A stretch of 64,000 bases of DNA from Paenibacillus profundus (GCF_021369635.1 NZ_JAJNBZ010000016.1:110-64109); one strand, 5' to 3'; counted from the stretch's first letter, positions 7,859-16,822 are shown. Translations and numbers: made by a program. Notes: generated by a model from the sequence alone, not told the origin.

Positions 7859-8521
7859 ATGATAAAAATGGTTGATCTGCACAAATCGTATCGAGTCGGA
7901 ACAGAAGAAGTAAAAGTGTTAAAAGGGATTGATTTAGAAATTAAACAAGGATCCATGGTTGCCATTATGGGAAGAAGCGGATCGGGTAAATCTACGCTAT
8001 TAAATATCATTTCTGGATTGGAAAAAGGGAATGGGCGATATACTTTTAAGGATCAAAATTTAAGTGATAAATCACTAAATGAATTAGCTGACTTCAGAAG
8101 AAAGCATATCGGATTTGTATTGCAAAACTGCGCGATGTGCGATAGCAAAAATGTTTTCGATAATGTAGCGTTACCTTTGCGATATGGTAAGTACAATGAG
8201 ATAGAGATACAGAACAGAGTCGAAAAAGCGCTTGAAGCCATGGAGTTAAGCGGAACTCTTCATAAGACGGTCGACATGTTGTCTGGAGGGGAATTGCAAC
8301 GAGTGGCGATAGCCAGAGCGTTGATTCACAATCCGGAGGTCATACTGGCCGATGAGCCGACAGGCTCACTGGATGAACAGACGGAGCAAACGATATTGTC
8401 TATATTTAAGCAGCTTCATCGAGAAGGGAAAACCATTATTATCGTGACGCACGATCGGCAAGTGGCTGATGCTTGCGAAGAAACATTTTGTATAAGAGAC
8501 GGAAAGATTCGATCCGATTGA
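7859..8521 (+). CDS. ABC transporter ATP-binding protein (MacB/LolD class)
   Basis: This 220-residue nucleotide-binding subunit has Walker A GRSGSGKST (38-46), Q-loop Q89, signature LSGGE (141-145), Walker B VILADEP (161-167) with D-loop GSLD, and H-loop H198. Length and the phrase LADEPTGSLD fit the LolD/MacB/FtsE branch, whose partners are four-helix permeases like the two genes before it. It starts 4 bases after the upstream stop and has only a weak RBS, so it is probably translationally coupled. The segment QNCAMCDSKNVFDNVALPL after the Q-loop is slightly unusual in having two Cys. It completes the putative peptide-export or immunity module. Confidence 0.92.
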   Translation: MIKMVDLHKSYRVGTEEVKVLKGIDLEIKQGSMVAIMGRSGSGKSTLLNIISGLEKGNGRYTFKDQNLSDKSLNELADFRRKHIGFVLQNCAMCDSKNVFDNVALPLRYGKYNEIEIQNRVEKALEAMELSGTLHKTVDMLSGGELQRVAIARALIHNPEVILADEPTGSLDEQTEQTILSIFKQLHREGKTIIIVTHDRQVADACEETFCIRDGKIRSD

Positions 8522-8563
8522 GTCTCTATTCCTTCAGCCTTGTTCTACAGTCAGTAAAATACA

Positions 8564-8592
8564 TTGACATTGACCGCGGCCCTTTATACAAT
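8564..8592 (+). promoter_or_regulatory. sigma-A promoter upstream of the EamA transporter leader
   Basis: TTGACA at 8564-8569, 17-bp spacer, TACAAT at 8587-8592. It lies 42 bases after the ABC ATPase stop codon, so the transporter gene has its own transcript. Confidence 0.7.
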
Positions 8593-8598
8593 AAACGT

Positions 8599-8730
8599 TG
8601 CAGAACCGTTCGGACTCTTACCAAACTCAATTCGCGTTCAGAGTGGATTGAGCGGCGGAATTTTGCAAAGGCGCCCAGTGCGGCAGCCTTTGGTTTCGTT
8701 CGCCCCCTGTCTCGTAGACAGGGGGTTTTT
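8599..8730 (+). promoter_or_regulatory. structured leader with premature terminator, candidate riboswitch or attenuator
   Basis: Between the predicted start site and the EamA gene the leader can form three hairpins. These are CTCAAT/ATTGAG (8626-8652), CAAAGGC/GCCTTTG (8666-8692) and the strong terminator at 8703-8730, which ends about 55 bases before the start codon. This is the layout of a transcription-attenuating leader. The T-box signature GGGTGG...ACCGCG is absent and I do not recognise a known riboswitch class. Alternatively the terminator simply ends the upstream operon, but the good promoter at 8564-8592 argues against that. Confidence 0.5.
8703..8730 (+). terminator. strong intrinsic terminator in the leader
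   Basis: CCCCCTGTCT (8703-8712), loop CGT, AGACAGGGGG (8716-8725), then TTTTT. Perfect 10-bp stem. Confidence 0.9.
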
Positions 8731-8784
8731 GGCGTGTTTACAAGCATGCTCAGCTAGAGAAACAGGAAGGGAGAGTTATCCATC

Positions 8785-9684
8785 ATGAACCTTTTTCGCT
8801 ATGCACTGCTCGTATTCATCGGAGCGTGCAGCTATGGAACGTTATCTACGATTATGAAGCTCGCGCTCGAGGAAGGCTTCACGGTACCGCAAATAATTGG
8901 CGGGCAATATTTCTTCGGATGGTCGCTGCTCGGCATCGCGACTGTGTTATTCTCCCGCCATAAGGTAAGCATTCGGCATATTTTGGTGTTGCTCGCCTGT
9001 GGATTAACTCTTAGCTGTACGTCGATTACGTACGGCATCACGGTTGGAGAATTGCCGGCTTCCATCGCGGTCGTCTTCTTATTCCAATTTACGTGGATCG
9101 GCGTATTGCTCGAAGCGCTGGTAACCCGCACGTTTCCGGAACGGACGAAGCTTCTGTCCGTCTTGCTCCTTCTCATCGGCACTGTCTTTGCAGGCGGCCT
9201 GGCCGATCACGGCTTGTCCGGCATGACCTGGAAGGGGGCGGTGTTCGGCATGATTTCGGCGATCTCGTTTGCCCTTTATATTTTTGTCAGCGGCCGGGTA
9301 GCAACGGAAGTTCCGGTGTTGAACAAAAGCTTGACAATGACAACCGGAGCCATGGTGGTCGTCTTCATGATGTTTCCCCCCACCTTTATCGTGGATGGAA
9401 CGCTTGGTGCGGGATTGTGGAAATACGGGATTACGATGGGGCTGCTCGGCATTATTATTCCGGTCGTCTTCTTCGGCATCGGAGTGCCGAAGGTTGGATC
9501 TGGCATCGGTACGATTTTGGGCGCCGCTGAGCTTCCTGCCGCAGTGGTCATGTCCGTTGCCGTTCTCAACGAACAGGTGACTTGGCTGCAATGGTTCGGT
9601 ATTATCATCATATTTGCGGGAATTTGTTTGCCGCAGTTGTCTCTTGTGCAGCGAGTGCGCATAAAACAATCAAAGGCAAGTTAG
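8785..9684 (+). CDS. EamA/DMT-superfamily transporter
   Basis: The 299-residue protein is an inner-membrane drug/metabolite transporter with about ten hydrophobic segments arranged as two EamA repeats (about residues 5-138 and 152-285). Each repeat ends in the typical helix rich in small residues with a Glu-containing loop (AAELPAAVVMSVAVLNEQVT in the second). Members export amino acids, nucleosides or small toxic metabolites, and the substrate cannot be read from the sequence. RBS AAGGGAG precedes the ATG by about 12 bases. It sits alone between a leader with a premature terminator and its own terminator, so expression is probably controlled by transcription attenuation; the ligand of that leader would reveal the substrate. 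Confidence 0.9.
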   Translation: MNLFRYALLVFIGACSYGTLSTIMKLALEEGFTVPQIIGGQYFFGWSLLGIATVLFSRHKVSIRHILVLLACGLTLSCTSITYGITVGELPASIAVVFLFQFTWIGVLLEALVTRTFPERTKLLSVLLLLIGTVFAGGLADHGLSGMTWKGAVFGMISAISFALYIFVSGRVATEVPVLNKSLTMTTGAMVVVFMMFPPTFIVDGTLGAGLWKYGITMGLLGIIIPVVFFGIGVPKVGSGIGTILGAAELPAAVVMSVAVLNEQVTWLQWFGIIIIFAGICLPQLSLVQRVRIKQSKAS

Positions 9685-9706
9685 ACAGAAATTATAGTTG
9701 TTACGA

Positions 9707-9733
9707 CCGGGAGCGGCAGCTCTCGGTTTTTTA
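9707..9733 (+). terminator. terminator of the EamA gene
   Basis: CCGGGAGC/GCTCTCGG stem with a 4-base loop followed by TTTTTTA. Confidence 0.8.
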
Positions 9734-9785
9734 TTTCGGATAAAAGGATGACGATAGAGGGGGATTGATCCATAATAGAAAAATA

Positions 9786-9844
9786 TGAACAATGGTTCAA
9801 CTTTTATTTAAAATTTGAAGTATTATCATAGTTAAGTATTATCA
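9786..9844 (+). promoter_or_regulatory. inverted and direct repeats upstream of the 229-residue protein
   Basis: A perfect inverted repeat TGAAC-N4-GTTCA lies at 9786-9799. Two exact copies of AAGTATTATCA follow at 9818-9828 and 9834-9844. Together they occupy the expected promoter/operator region of the gene at 9868. No regulator can be assigned. Confidence 0.4.
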
Positions 9845-9867
9845 AAGCAGAAAAGAGGGAATGCGTC

Positions 9868-10557
9868 TTGTCAGTCAACCGTTATATGCACATTGTGCGC
9901 AGCGGGGCACACGTGCCGATGGGAAGAGCTTATCGCTTTTTTATCATTGTAGTGTTGCATGTGGATTTGATGAACTTGGATGTAGATGGAGATAGTGCGG
10001 ATGCCTTAAGTAAAAGCGCACTCAATTTATCGTTTATTCCAATGGACGGAATTGAGGTGTGTGCGATATATGGATATGAGAATACCGAACAGTACGATCG
10101 CAGGATGATCGTGCTGGGTCCATCGGAGCCGGACGATATGAAGCTGGTCGTTATCGAATGTGAAAGCTGTGGGAGTTGGGACACTATCGGTGTGCAGACG
10201 ATTGCTCAATGCGAATTGACGTTGGAAGGCGACGAGCAACGAGAGGGGGGACAGGCTGTCATCGAGGTTCAACAGATTCAAATGGACGTGACGGAGAGTG
10301 ATTCCCCTCTATGTGCTGCAGAGCATCAGGTGGACAGGCAGCTCAAATGGATTAGGGAACTTCCGCTTCTTTCGCCTTCTTTGCATGCCCGTCGCATTAC
10401 GGGGGAGAAGGAAGATCCATATTGGTTGTTTCAGCGCAAGCTTGACGAGCTTATCGTCGTCGCCATTCAAGCGCCGCAGGATGAACTTCGTCAGATGCTT
10501 CTGTACATACACGAGAAGCTGGTTCAATATGCTGATCGGTTGAAATTGCGTAATTAG
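9868..10557 (+). CDS. hypothetical protein, 229 residues
   Basis: I do not recognise this protein. It appears soluble and acidic, with a beta-rich N-terminal half (FFIIVVLHVDLMNLDV near residues 25-40), a central Glu/Gln-rich stretch (about 115-140) and a helical C-terminal region (about 180-229, EDPYWLFQRKLDELIVVAIQ). The proposed TTG start at 9868 is preceded by AGAGGGA about 9 bases away. An ATG at 9861 is in another frame that ends soon, and the next in-frame ATG is at 9886. It lies between the EamA gene and a small membrane protein gene, in the same direction. Codon use is like its neighbours, so it is probably a real native gene. Confidence 0.6.
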   Translation: MSVNRYMHIVRSGAHVPMGRAYRFFIIVVLHVDLMNLDVDGDSADALSKSALNLSFIPMDGIEVCAIYGYENTEQYDRRMIVLGPSEPDDMKLVVIECESCGSWDTIGVQTIAQCELTLEGDEQREGGQAVIEVQQIQMDVTESDSPLCAAEHQVDRQLKWIRELPLLSPSLHARRITGEKEDPYWLFQRKLDELIVVAIQAPQDELRQMLLYIHEKLVQYADRLKLRN

Positions 10558-10647
10558 TATGATTTTGTCGATTTTGAAAGCAGGGGCTGGGCGAAAAATG
10601 TCGAAGTTGTAACCACTTGACAAACCTGACGAAGGGTGATTGACGTT

Positions 10648-11142
10648 ATGCAGCGTGTATATTACCGAAGACAAGTTGTAGCAGCCCGATTTTTTGCGTC
10701 CTTGCTATGTGCAGCAGGAATCGTCGTCTTGACTTACGCGGCCTTCACCGTGACCATGCCGGCTTCCGTTCGCTTCGGCGCTCTGGCCGCAGCCATGATT
10801 GGATACAGTTATTTTGGCAGCAATATGGTATGCTCATTCATCGCGCTACTCAAACCGGACAACGCATTGTTTTACTATGACGAGACCTCGTTATGGAATG
10901 AACGAGATTGGAAAATCGGTTGGGAAGATGTAAGTGACATTACGATAGAAGGCGTACGCGTAGGCATTTTATTTCGGCCTATTTTCCCCACATTCAACTT
11001 TCAACTGACGGATGGTTCGCATTTGAAAATTAATACGTATAACGCAATGACTGAGCTTGAAATGAAGGAATGGAAGGTAAAATTAAAACGGCAGCAGAAA
11101 GCGTATCATTCCGGCGTTCTGCCTGTGGATGAGTTGGCGTAG
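10648..11142 (+). CDS. small membrane protein with a PH-like C-terminal domain
   Basis: The 164-residue product has two adjacent hydrophobic helices near the N-terminus (about residues 13-35 and 40-65). A soluble domain follows with the pattern IGWEDVSDITIEGVR...FNFQLTDGSHLKI, reminiscent of bacterial PH-like (bPH) membrane-associated domains. No function can be assigned. The ATG at 10648 is preferred because GAAGGGTG lies 9 bases upstream; a GTG at 10636 overlaps that site. It is followed by a terminator and appears to be transcribed with, or 90 bases after, the hypothetical gene upstream. Confidence 0.6.
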   Translation: MQRVYYRRQVVAARFFASLLCAAGIVVLTYAAFTVTMPASVRFGALAAAMIGYSYFGSNMVCSFIALLKPDNALFYYDETSLWNERDWKIGWEDVSDITIEGVRVGILFRPIFPTFNFQLTDGSHLKINTYNAMTELEMKEWKVKLKRQQKAYHSGVLPVDELA

Positions 11143-11164
11143 GCACATAAGCTTCGCATGAACG

Positions 11165-11190
11165 GGAGTCACGACAGTGGCTCCTTTGTT
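11165..11190 (+). terminator. intrinsic terminator
   Basis: GGAGTCAC/GTGGCTCC stem (one G-T pair) with GACA loop, followed by TTTGTT. Confidence 0.65.
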
Positions 11191-11354
11191 GTATGGAAAT
11201 AGGAAAATAGCACTGGTATTACCTAGTAAATTGTTGCCGTAAAAAGAAAGATTCGCCCTAGTAATAGGCTCAAATTTGTAGTATCTTTTTCTATTGTGAC
11301 AGAAGACCCATATCACGAAAAGATGAAGCAAATCAGCGAGGAGTTGCAGCAACA

Positions 11355-13778
11355 ATGAAAACATGGGTGAGCAAATTATTGGTGATGCTGATGGTGGTGA
11401 GCATAAGCGTCTCAAATGCGAATGTAGCGTTTGGCGATGCCTCAGCTCCGACAGCAGCATCGAAAAAGACATTTTTGACCGATATTTCCGGTCATTGGGC
11501 GGAGAAAACGATTGAGAAATTTGCTGCTGAAGGAATGGTTCAGGGGTATGAGAATGGATCTTTCCAGCCAAACGGCACAATGAAGCGGGCTGAACTGATC
11601 ACGGTTATCAATCAGTTGTTCGGATTCCAAGAGACCGGAGCCGTATCAGCGGCCGATGTCACGCCTGACGATTGGTTCTATACAGAGGTTGCAAAGGCAC
11701 AGAAAGCGGGATACATAACAGGTTATACGAATGGAAGGTTCAAGCCGGAACAGGCGATAACCCGTCAGGAGACGGCAGTGTTGATTGCCCATATGCTTGA
11801 TCTGGAGGTTACCGGTTCCAGCAATGCGTTTACCGATACGGTGAACAGTCCTGAATGGAGCAAGGGTGCAATCGGAGCAGTGACCGAGGCTGGAGTTATG
11901 CAAGGCTATAACGAGAATATCTTCAAACCTACAGCACAAGTAACGCGTGCCGAAGCGGTTGTCATTCTGGATAGAGCTTATCAAGCCAAAAATGTCGCTT
12001 ATGACAAAGCGGGCGTATATGGACCGGAAACCGACGTAGAGAAAATCAATCAAAACGTCGTAATCAACGTTCCTGGCGTTACGCTGCAAAACATGGACAT
12101 TCAAGGGGACCTTCTCATTGGCCGCGGGGTCGGTGAAGGCGACGTCACGCTGAAAAATGTCAAAGTTCATGGCACGACAACCGTGCAGGGCGGAGGCGAA
12201 AACAGCATCCACTTCGAAGACTCCATCATGGTGACGGTAGTCGTAGATAAAGTGGATGGAAAAGTGCGGATTGTCGTGAACGGCTCCACACAAATCGCCG
12301 ATGTGACGGTGCAATCGAATGCGAAAATCGAAGCGCAATCCGGTGCGGAAATCAATAAGGTGACCTTATCTGAGGCACTGCCGCAGGCTTCCAATGTACA
12401 GTTGGTCGGTTCGTTCGAGACGGTCAATGTCATTGCCAAAAGCATTGTCGTTGATATCCCTAAAGGCTCGATTAAAGATTTGAACGTTGATTCGGCGGCT
12501 GCTGGAACGAAGCTTGATCTTGGCCGCGAAGCGTCCATCATCACTTTGATTATGAATGCGGCGATTAACGTAGCGGGTCAAGGCACGGTTCAGACCGCAA
12601 CGGTCAATGCCGAAGGAATTTCGATGGAGAAGCCTGCGAGCAACATGAAGGTCGGCAGCGATGTTGCGAAAGAAGTGAAATTAAAAATCGGCGGTAAAGA
12701 CGTTGCGGCGAATGATGCCAAACAACCGGCTTCGACGCCATCTGCCAGCGGCTCCTTGTCGAATGACAGCAGCAATTCGGACAGTGGATCGACAGGCAGC
12801 GGATCGACAGGCAGTGGCAATAACAGCGGGGAACAGCCTGGTGGCGGCATCGATATTCATCCATTGCCGACAGGTGATGTTCCGGTACTGTCGTCCGTAA
12901 CCAAAAAAGCGACAGTAACCGAAAGTGTATATGCCGTCAGCGATATGGACGGTTGGGTATATATTGTAGAGAGCGGCACGACACGCAGCCAGATCGGCTT
13001 GGAAGAAGCGGTCCGGGGCGGCATAGGAAAGAAAGAAGCAGTCAAGGCCAACCAAGGCGTTTATATCGATACGACCGGATTGAGCAGAACAAAGGTTACA
13101 TTCTTGGTCATCGCTCTCAGTGCAGAAGGACAGGTCTCGTACCCAGAATTTATTAAATTGTATGCAGGCAAGGACGATGCGTTGGAATACAGCGGCACTA
13201 GCCAATCGGGAAGAACGAACAGCAGCATTATATTCAACTTCAATAAAGAAATTCAAAATCATTTGCCCGATTTGGAGGCGCTGAAAGCGGCCATTACTTT
13301 TTCGGTCAATCATGAACCGTTCCAGCCTTTGCATGCGGAAGATGAAATTCGCCTGTATGCGAATAGTCTGGAGGTTGTGTTCGCAGTGCCTTATTCGGGT
13401 GAAGCCAACAAGCTTCATCTTAATGCAAGCGTCATCCAAGATACGTATGGCAATGTGTACGATCGAGAGGTTACAACCTCTGACATCAAGGCAGGCTTGA
13501 ATGTTCAATTAGTGTCTGACAAGCGGGTCTTTGCCGTTGGGGACGAAATTGCGGTACGCGTGAATCAGCGGACAACGGTCTATCTCGTGCCGAGCGCCGT
13601 CCGCTTTAATACCTTATTCGATGTGGAGAATGAAGTGGTGGCCAAACGCGGAACGAAAGTAACCGTTGCGGAACAAGAGCCGGATCAGGATGTTATGATA
13701 CCTACAGCGGATTTGACTCCAGGTTCGTATAGCGTTCTAGTCTGGCCAGGCAACTCTGTTCACATAACGCTTCAATAG
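11355..13778 (+). CDS. secreted SLH-domain surface protein
   Basis: This 807-residue exported protein carries a signal peptide (about residues 1-27, ending in VAFGDA) and three S-layer-homology domains (about 40-85, 100-145 and 160-210; motifs DISGHWAEKTIEKFAAEG, DDWFYTEVAKAQKAGYI and SPEWSKGAIGAVTEAGV). These anchor proteins to pyruvylated secondary cell-wall polymer. Residues about 220-430 form repeating short beta strands (VVINVPGVTLQNMDIQGDLL and similar), suggesting a beta-helix-like stalk. A Ser/Gly/Asn-rich linker (about 455-495) leads to a C-terminal region (about 500-807) of probable beta-sandwich modules. No catalytic motif is visible, so a structural or adhesive surface role is likely. 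RBS GAGGAG lies about 12 bases before the ATG. It is monocistronic with a strong terminator. Confidence 0.9.
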   Translation: MKTWVSKLLVMLMVVSISVSNANVAFGDASAPTAASKKTFLTDISGHWAEKTIEKFAAEGMVQGYENGSFQPNGTMKRAELITVINQLFGFQETGAVSAADVTPDDWFYTEVAKAQKAGYITGYTNGRFKPEQAITRQETAVLIAHMLDLEVTGSSNAFTDTVNSPEWSKGAIGAVTEAGVMQGYNENIFKPTAQVTRAEAVVILDRAYQAKNVAYDKAGVYGPETDVEKINQNVVINVPGVTLQNMDIQGDLLIGRGVGEGDVTLKNVKVHGTTTVQGGGENSIHFEDSIMVTVVVDKVDGKVRIVVNGSTQIADVTVQSNAKIEAQSGAEINKVTLSEALPQASNVQLVGSFETVNVIAKSIVVDIPKGSIKDLNVDSAAAGTKLDLGREASIITLIMNAAINVAGQGTVQTATVNAEGISMEKPASNMKVGSDVAKEVKLKIGGKDVAANDAKQPASTPSASGSLSNDSSNSDSGSTGSGSTGSGNNSGEQPGGGIDIHPLPTGDVPVLSSVTKKATVTESVYAVSDMDGWVYIVESGTTRSQIGLEEAVRGGIGKKEAVKANQGVYIDTTGLSRTKVTFLVIALSAEGQVSYPEFIKLYAGKDDALEYSGTSQSGRTNSSIIFNFNKEIQNHLPDLEALKAAITFSVNHEPFQPLHAEDEIRLYANSLEVVFAVPYSGEANKLHLNASVIQDTYGNVYDREVTTSDIKAGLNVQLVSDKRVFAVGDEIAVRVNQRTTVYLVPSAVRFNTLFDVENEVVAKRGTKVTVAEQEPDQDVMIPTADLTPGSYSVLVWPGNSVHITLQ

Positions 13779-13795
13779 TTTTGCCAATATCGGAG

Positions 13796-13835
13796 AACCG
13801 CCGGTCGACACCATCGTTCGACCGGCGGTTTATTT
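13796..13835 (+). terminator. bidirectional terminator between the SLH gene and spoVR
   Basis: Perfect 13-bp arms (AACCGCCGGTCGA / TCGACCGGCGGTT) around a 9-base loop, followed by TATTTGTTT. It lies between two convergent genes. Confidence 0.85.
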
Positions 13836-13859
13836 GTTTCGTGTGCAGTAGACTTTCGC

Positions 13860-15320
13860 TTACCCTACAAATTTGCGCGATACCTTTTTACCGTCATAGG
13901 TGAACATGACCGTCTTCTCTTCGACTTTCGTTTCCAGATGCACCGGCTTGCCCCACAGCGTATACACGTATGGCAGCGTGCGCTCCAAATATTTCAGATC
14001 GAGCTCCACGCCTTCGTATTGATGATTCAAATACAGCTCACCGTTGCGCTGATAATCCCCGTCCTGCACGACTAGATACGGAAATCCGCCGTTGACGCGC
14101 GAGTAGACCAGCTGATCGCGGATGTTCTCCCACCATTTATCGGTAATTTTCCATTCGGGCCCTTTCTTCTCGAAGATGTACAGATCAAGCTCATCCGTCA
14201 ACTCCTTCGTCAAATAGTTGCGAATAAAGGAAAGATCGGAGTCGAGCTCGCGCACTTCGAACATTTTGGCGCGTCCCTGTCCCGGCTGGCGGCCGTAGCG
14301 CTCCCGTTCCTCGCGGGATGGCTGATCCCATCTTTTCTCAATGTCCTCGAACATCTTCACGCCTAGATAGTAAGGGTTCAGACTATGGCGGGACGGCTGC
14401 ACGACAGAGCTGTTCAGCTTCGCGTACTCGAATGTCTCATCGGTCGTCAAATCCAGTTCGCGCACGATGCGCTGGTGCCAGTAAGAAGCCCAGCCTTCGT
14501 TCATGATTTTCGTCTCCAGCTGTGGCCAGAAGTAGAGCATCTCATCCCGCAGCATCGACATGATGTCCCTCTGCCAATCTTCCAGCACCGGGGAGAATTC
14601 CTGAATGAACCAGACGATATCTTTCTCCGGTTCCGGCGGGAAGCGGCGGTCAGGCAACTCTTGCAGCGCAGCCATGCCCGATTTGAGGGCTATCTTCATC
14701 TCGTCGAGCGCCCATAGATCGTCGTAGTCTCCCTGTGCTTTGGTGGGCTGTCCCTCTTGCTCCCGCTGCTCCCGCATTTTAAGCTCCATATAGCGTTGTT
14801 TATCCAGCTTCTGTGGCCGCACAACTTGCGGATCGATATGTTCTTGGATGCCTAGCACTGCATCGATAAAGCTCTCGACCGCGTGAGTGCCATACTCCAT
14901 TTCGTACTCCGTGACCCGTTCGGCGGTCGCGGACATACTCTCGACCATATTTCGGTTCGAAGTGGAGAAGCGGGCATTGTTCTTGAAGAAATCGCAGTGC
15001 GCAAGTACGTGCGCTACGATGAGCTTATTCTGGATGAGCGAGTTCCCCTCGAGCAGAAACGCATAGCAAGGATTGGAATTAATGACGAGCTCATATATTT
15101 TGCTGAGACCGAAGTCGTATTGCATCTTCATGCGATGAAATGTTTTGCCGAAGCTCCAATGGCTGAAGCGGGTCGGCATGCCATATGCGCCGAACGTGTA
15201 AATAATGTCGGCGGGACAAATTTCGTAGCGCATTGGATAGAAGTCCAGCCCGAATCCTTCTGCGATTTCCGTAATTTCGGCAATAGCGTATTCAAGATCG
15301 CGGTTGTCATCGGACGTCAT
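13860..15320 (-). CDS. spoVR: stage V sporulation protein R family
   Basis: The 486-residue protein is recognisable as SpoVR, conserved from Bacillus to enterobacteria and in B. subtilis needed for normal spore cortex formation. It contains the typical [20 protein letters not shown]-terminus, the [14 protein letters not shown] block, AHCDFFKNN, and the NEGWASYWH motif with conserved His and Glu that may bind metal. Its biochemical activity is unproven. The ATG at 15320 is chosen because GGGAGGGG lies just upstream and the family begins here; the frame could extend to 15476 but the extra residues are unrelated. It overlaps the end of yhbH by 14 bases, showing translational coupling. Confidence 0.95.
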   Translation of the reverse strand: MTSDDNRDLEYAIAEITEIAEGFGLDFYPMRYEICPADIIYTFGAYGMPTRFSHWSFGKTFHRMKMQYDFGLSKIYELVINSNPCYAFLLEGNSLIQNKLIVAHVLAHCDFFKNNARFSTSNRNMVESMSATAERVTEYEMEYGTHAVESFIDAVLGIQEHIDPQVVRPQKLDKQRYMELKMREQREQEGQPTKAQGDYDDLWALDEMKIALKSGMAALQELPDRRFPPEPEKDIVWFIQEFSPVLEDWQRDIMSMLRDEMLYFWPQLETKIMNEGWASYWHQRIVRELDLTTDETFEYAKLNSSVVQPSRHSLNPYYLGVKMFEDIEKRWDQPSREERERYGRQPGQGRAKMFEVRELDSDLSFIRNYLTKELTDELDLYIFEKKGPEWKITDKWWENIRDQLVYSRVNGGFPYLVVQDGDYQRNGELYLNHQYEGVELDLKYLERTLPYVYTLWGKPVHLETKVEEKTVMFTYDGKKVSRKFVG

Positions 15321-16467
15321 GACGCACCCCTCCCGGCTGCTTTTTGAAAAAATGCTTGAGCGCTTTGTACACCTCAGTCTTCTCTTTGATGACATAGTAC
15401 ATAAAATGGGGGAGATTGATGTTGCGGTAAGCGGACATAAGCGTGCTGCTGCGGTTGTACTGATTAACCTCGCCATAGCCGAACATATTGGAGCGCTTGA
15501 GCAGCTGGGAAATGAGCTTGACGCAGCGTTCGTTGTCGCTCGTTAAATTGTCGCCATCGGAGAAATGGAATGGATAAATATTATAGCTGGACGTCGGATA
15601 GCGATTGTCGATAATCTCAAGCGCCTTAATATAGGCGGAAGAACAGATCGTGCCGCCGCTCTCGCCGCGGGTGAAGAATTCTTCTTCCGTTACCTCCTTC
15701 GCCTCGGTGTGATGCGCGATGAATACGAGCTCGACCTTTTCGTACTGACGGCGCAGGAAGCGGGTCATCCAGAAGAAAAAGCTGCGGGCGCAATACTTTT
15801 CGAACGAGCCCATCGAACCCGAAGTATCCATCATCGCGATAATGACCGCATTGGAATGCGGCTTGACGATTTCCTCCCACGTCTTGAATCGCAGATCATC
15901 TGGATTGATGCCGTGAATGCCCGGCTGTCCCGCCAATGCATTGCGGCGCAAATTTTCCAGTATCGTCCGCTTCTTGTCGATGTTAGACATAATGCCTTTT
16001 TTACGGATATCATTGAACCGGATTTCCGTTGTTTCCAATTGGTCCTTGTCTTTCTGCTTCAGATGCGGCAGTTCTAATTCGTCGAACAGCATATTCTCGA
16101 GTTCGGCGATGTTCACTTCCGCTTCGATGACGTCTGCACCTGGCTGATTACCGGCTTGCTGACCTTTGCCTTGCCCCTGGGAACCGTCTGTGCCGAGCAC
16201 GTCTCCCACTTGGCTGTCTCCATCGCCTTGCCCAACGTGCTTCTTCTTATTGAAGTTATACACGAACCGGAACTCATCCAAGCTGCGGATGGGGACTTTA
16301 ATAATCTGTTTGCCGTCTGACATAATAATATTTTCTTCCGTCACGAGGTCAGGAAGATTTTGTTTGATTGCTTCGCGGACTTTCTGCTGATGGCGCGCTT
16401 GGTCCTGGTACCCCTTGCGGTGGAGGGACCAATCCTCACGGGAAACGATAAACGTTCGTGCATCCAA
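15307..16467 (-). CDS. yhbH: YhbH family sporulation protein (DUF444, VWA-like)
   Basis: The 386-residue protein matches YhbH/Yea[19 protein letters not shown] at the N-terminus, [11 protein letters not shown], a Gly/Gln-rich linker (about residues 85-115), then a von Willebrand A-like domain with the metal-site motif MMDTSGSMG (about 220-230). The family works with the PrkA Ser kinase and SpoVR. Here yhbH and spoVR overlap, but prkA is not next to them. The TTG at 16467 is chosen because AGGAGGTG lies 8 bases upstream and the family begins at this point; upstream codons are not family-like. Expression during sporulation is expected from B. subtilis. Confidence 0.93.
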   Translation of the reverse strand: MDARTFIVSREDWSLHRKGYQDQARHQQKVREAIKQNLPDLVTEENIIMSDGKQIIKVPIRSLDEFRFVYNFNKKKHVGQGDGDSQVGDVLGTDGSQGQGKGQQAGNQPGADVIEAEVNIAELENMLFDELELPHLKQKDKDQLETTEIRFNDIRKKGIMSNIDKKRTILENLRRNALAGQPGIHGINPDDLRFKTWEEIVKPHSNAVIIAMMDTSGSMGSFEKYCARSFFFWMTRFLRRQYEKVELVFIAHHTEAKEVTEEEFFTRGESGGTICSSAYIKALEIIDNRYPTSSYNIYPFHFSDGDNLTSDNERCVKLISQLLKRSNMFGYGEVNQYNRSSTLMSAYRNINLPHFMYYVIKEKTEVYKALKHFFKKQPGGVRHDVR

Positions 16468-16603
16468 TGGCAGACACCTCCTGATGGATGTATTTCTCAA
16501 CCTGTTGAAACAGTGTATTGGCTTATGGGAAAAGAATTGCGTGTTATTCAAATATATTCAGAATGCAGGGGGTTATGTGATGGATGTGTGCAGCGGTGTT
16601 ATC

Positions 16604-16632
16604 TGTTTACGTTATTCTGAGCATGGTATAAT
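16604..16632 (+). promoter_or_regulatory. promoter of a short transcription unit
   Basis: Extended -10 TGGTATAAT (TATAAT at 16627-16632) with a weak -35-like TGTTTA at 16604-16609 (17-bp spacer). It is divergent from yhbH. Confidence 0.5.
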
Positions 16633-16667
16633 AGAGGATATAGCAGGAACAGATGGAGTGATTGAAT

Positions 16668-16766
16668 ATGTTCACATCGGAGGATGGTAAGAAACGTGTC
16701 CTCGATCAGAAAAGGCCCTTGCCTCCAAATACACGAAAACCCGCCGGCTGCGACAAGCCGAGTTGA
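16668..16766 (+). CDS. possible 32-residue ORF or gene remnant
   Basis: An ATG with GGAG 10 bases upstream, behind a good promoter, opens a 32-codon frame (MFTSEDGKKRVLDQKRPLPP...). From about 16733 a different frame continues without stop for about 40 codons (KTRRLRQAELRKFVETWLRL), which could mean a frameshifted start of a longer protein whose remainder is lost. The phrase LDQKRPLPPNT faintly recalls the N-terminus of Fic-type proteins, which I cannot verify. A terminator at 16823-16864 closes the unit. It may instead be a small peptide or an untranslated RNA. Confidence 0.3.
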   Translation: MFTSEDGKKRVLDQKRPLPPNTRKPAGCDKPS

Positions 16767-16822
16767 GAAAATTTGTTGAGACGTGGCTCCGATTAGTGAA
16801 GCAAGCAGTCCCGTGTGGTAGA

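Noticed and set aside
8599-8730. T-box or S-box identity for the EamA leader
   Set aside because: The T-box GGGTGG/ACCGCG motif and the S-box core are not present on inspection.
8473-8788. Plus-strand ORFs across the leader of the EamA gene
   Set aside because: They lack RBSs, cross the promoter and terminator hairpin and have no protein-like features. The RNA-leader reading explains the region better.
12604-13508. Several long minus-strand ORFs in the SLH gene
   Set aside because: They are shadows of the repetitive Ser/Gly/Asn-rich coding sequence and have no RBS.
15321-15476. N-terminal extension of spoVR
   Set aside because: The extra residues overlap yhbH in another frame and are not family-like. 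The ATG at 15320 has a strong RBS.
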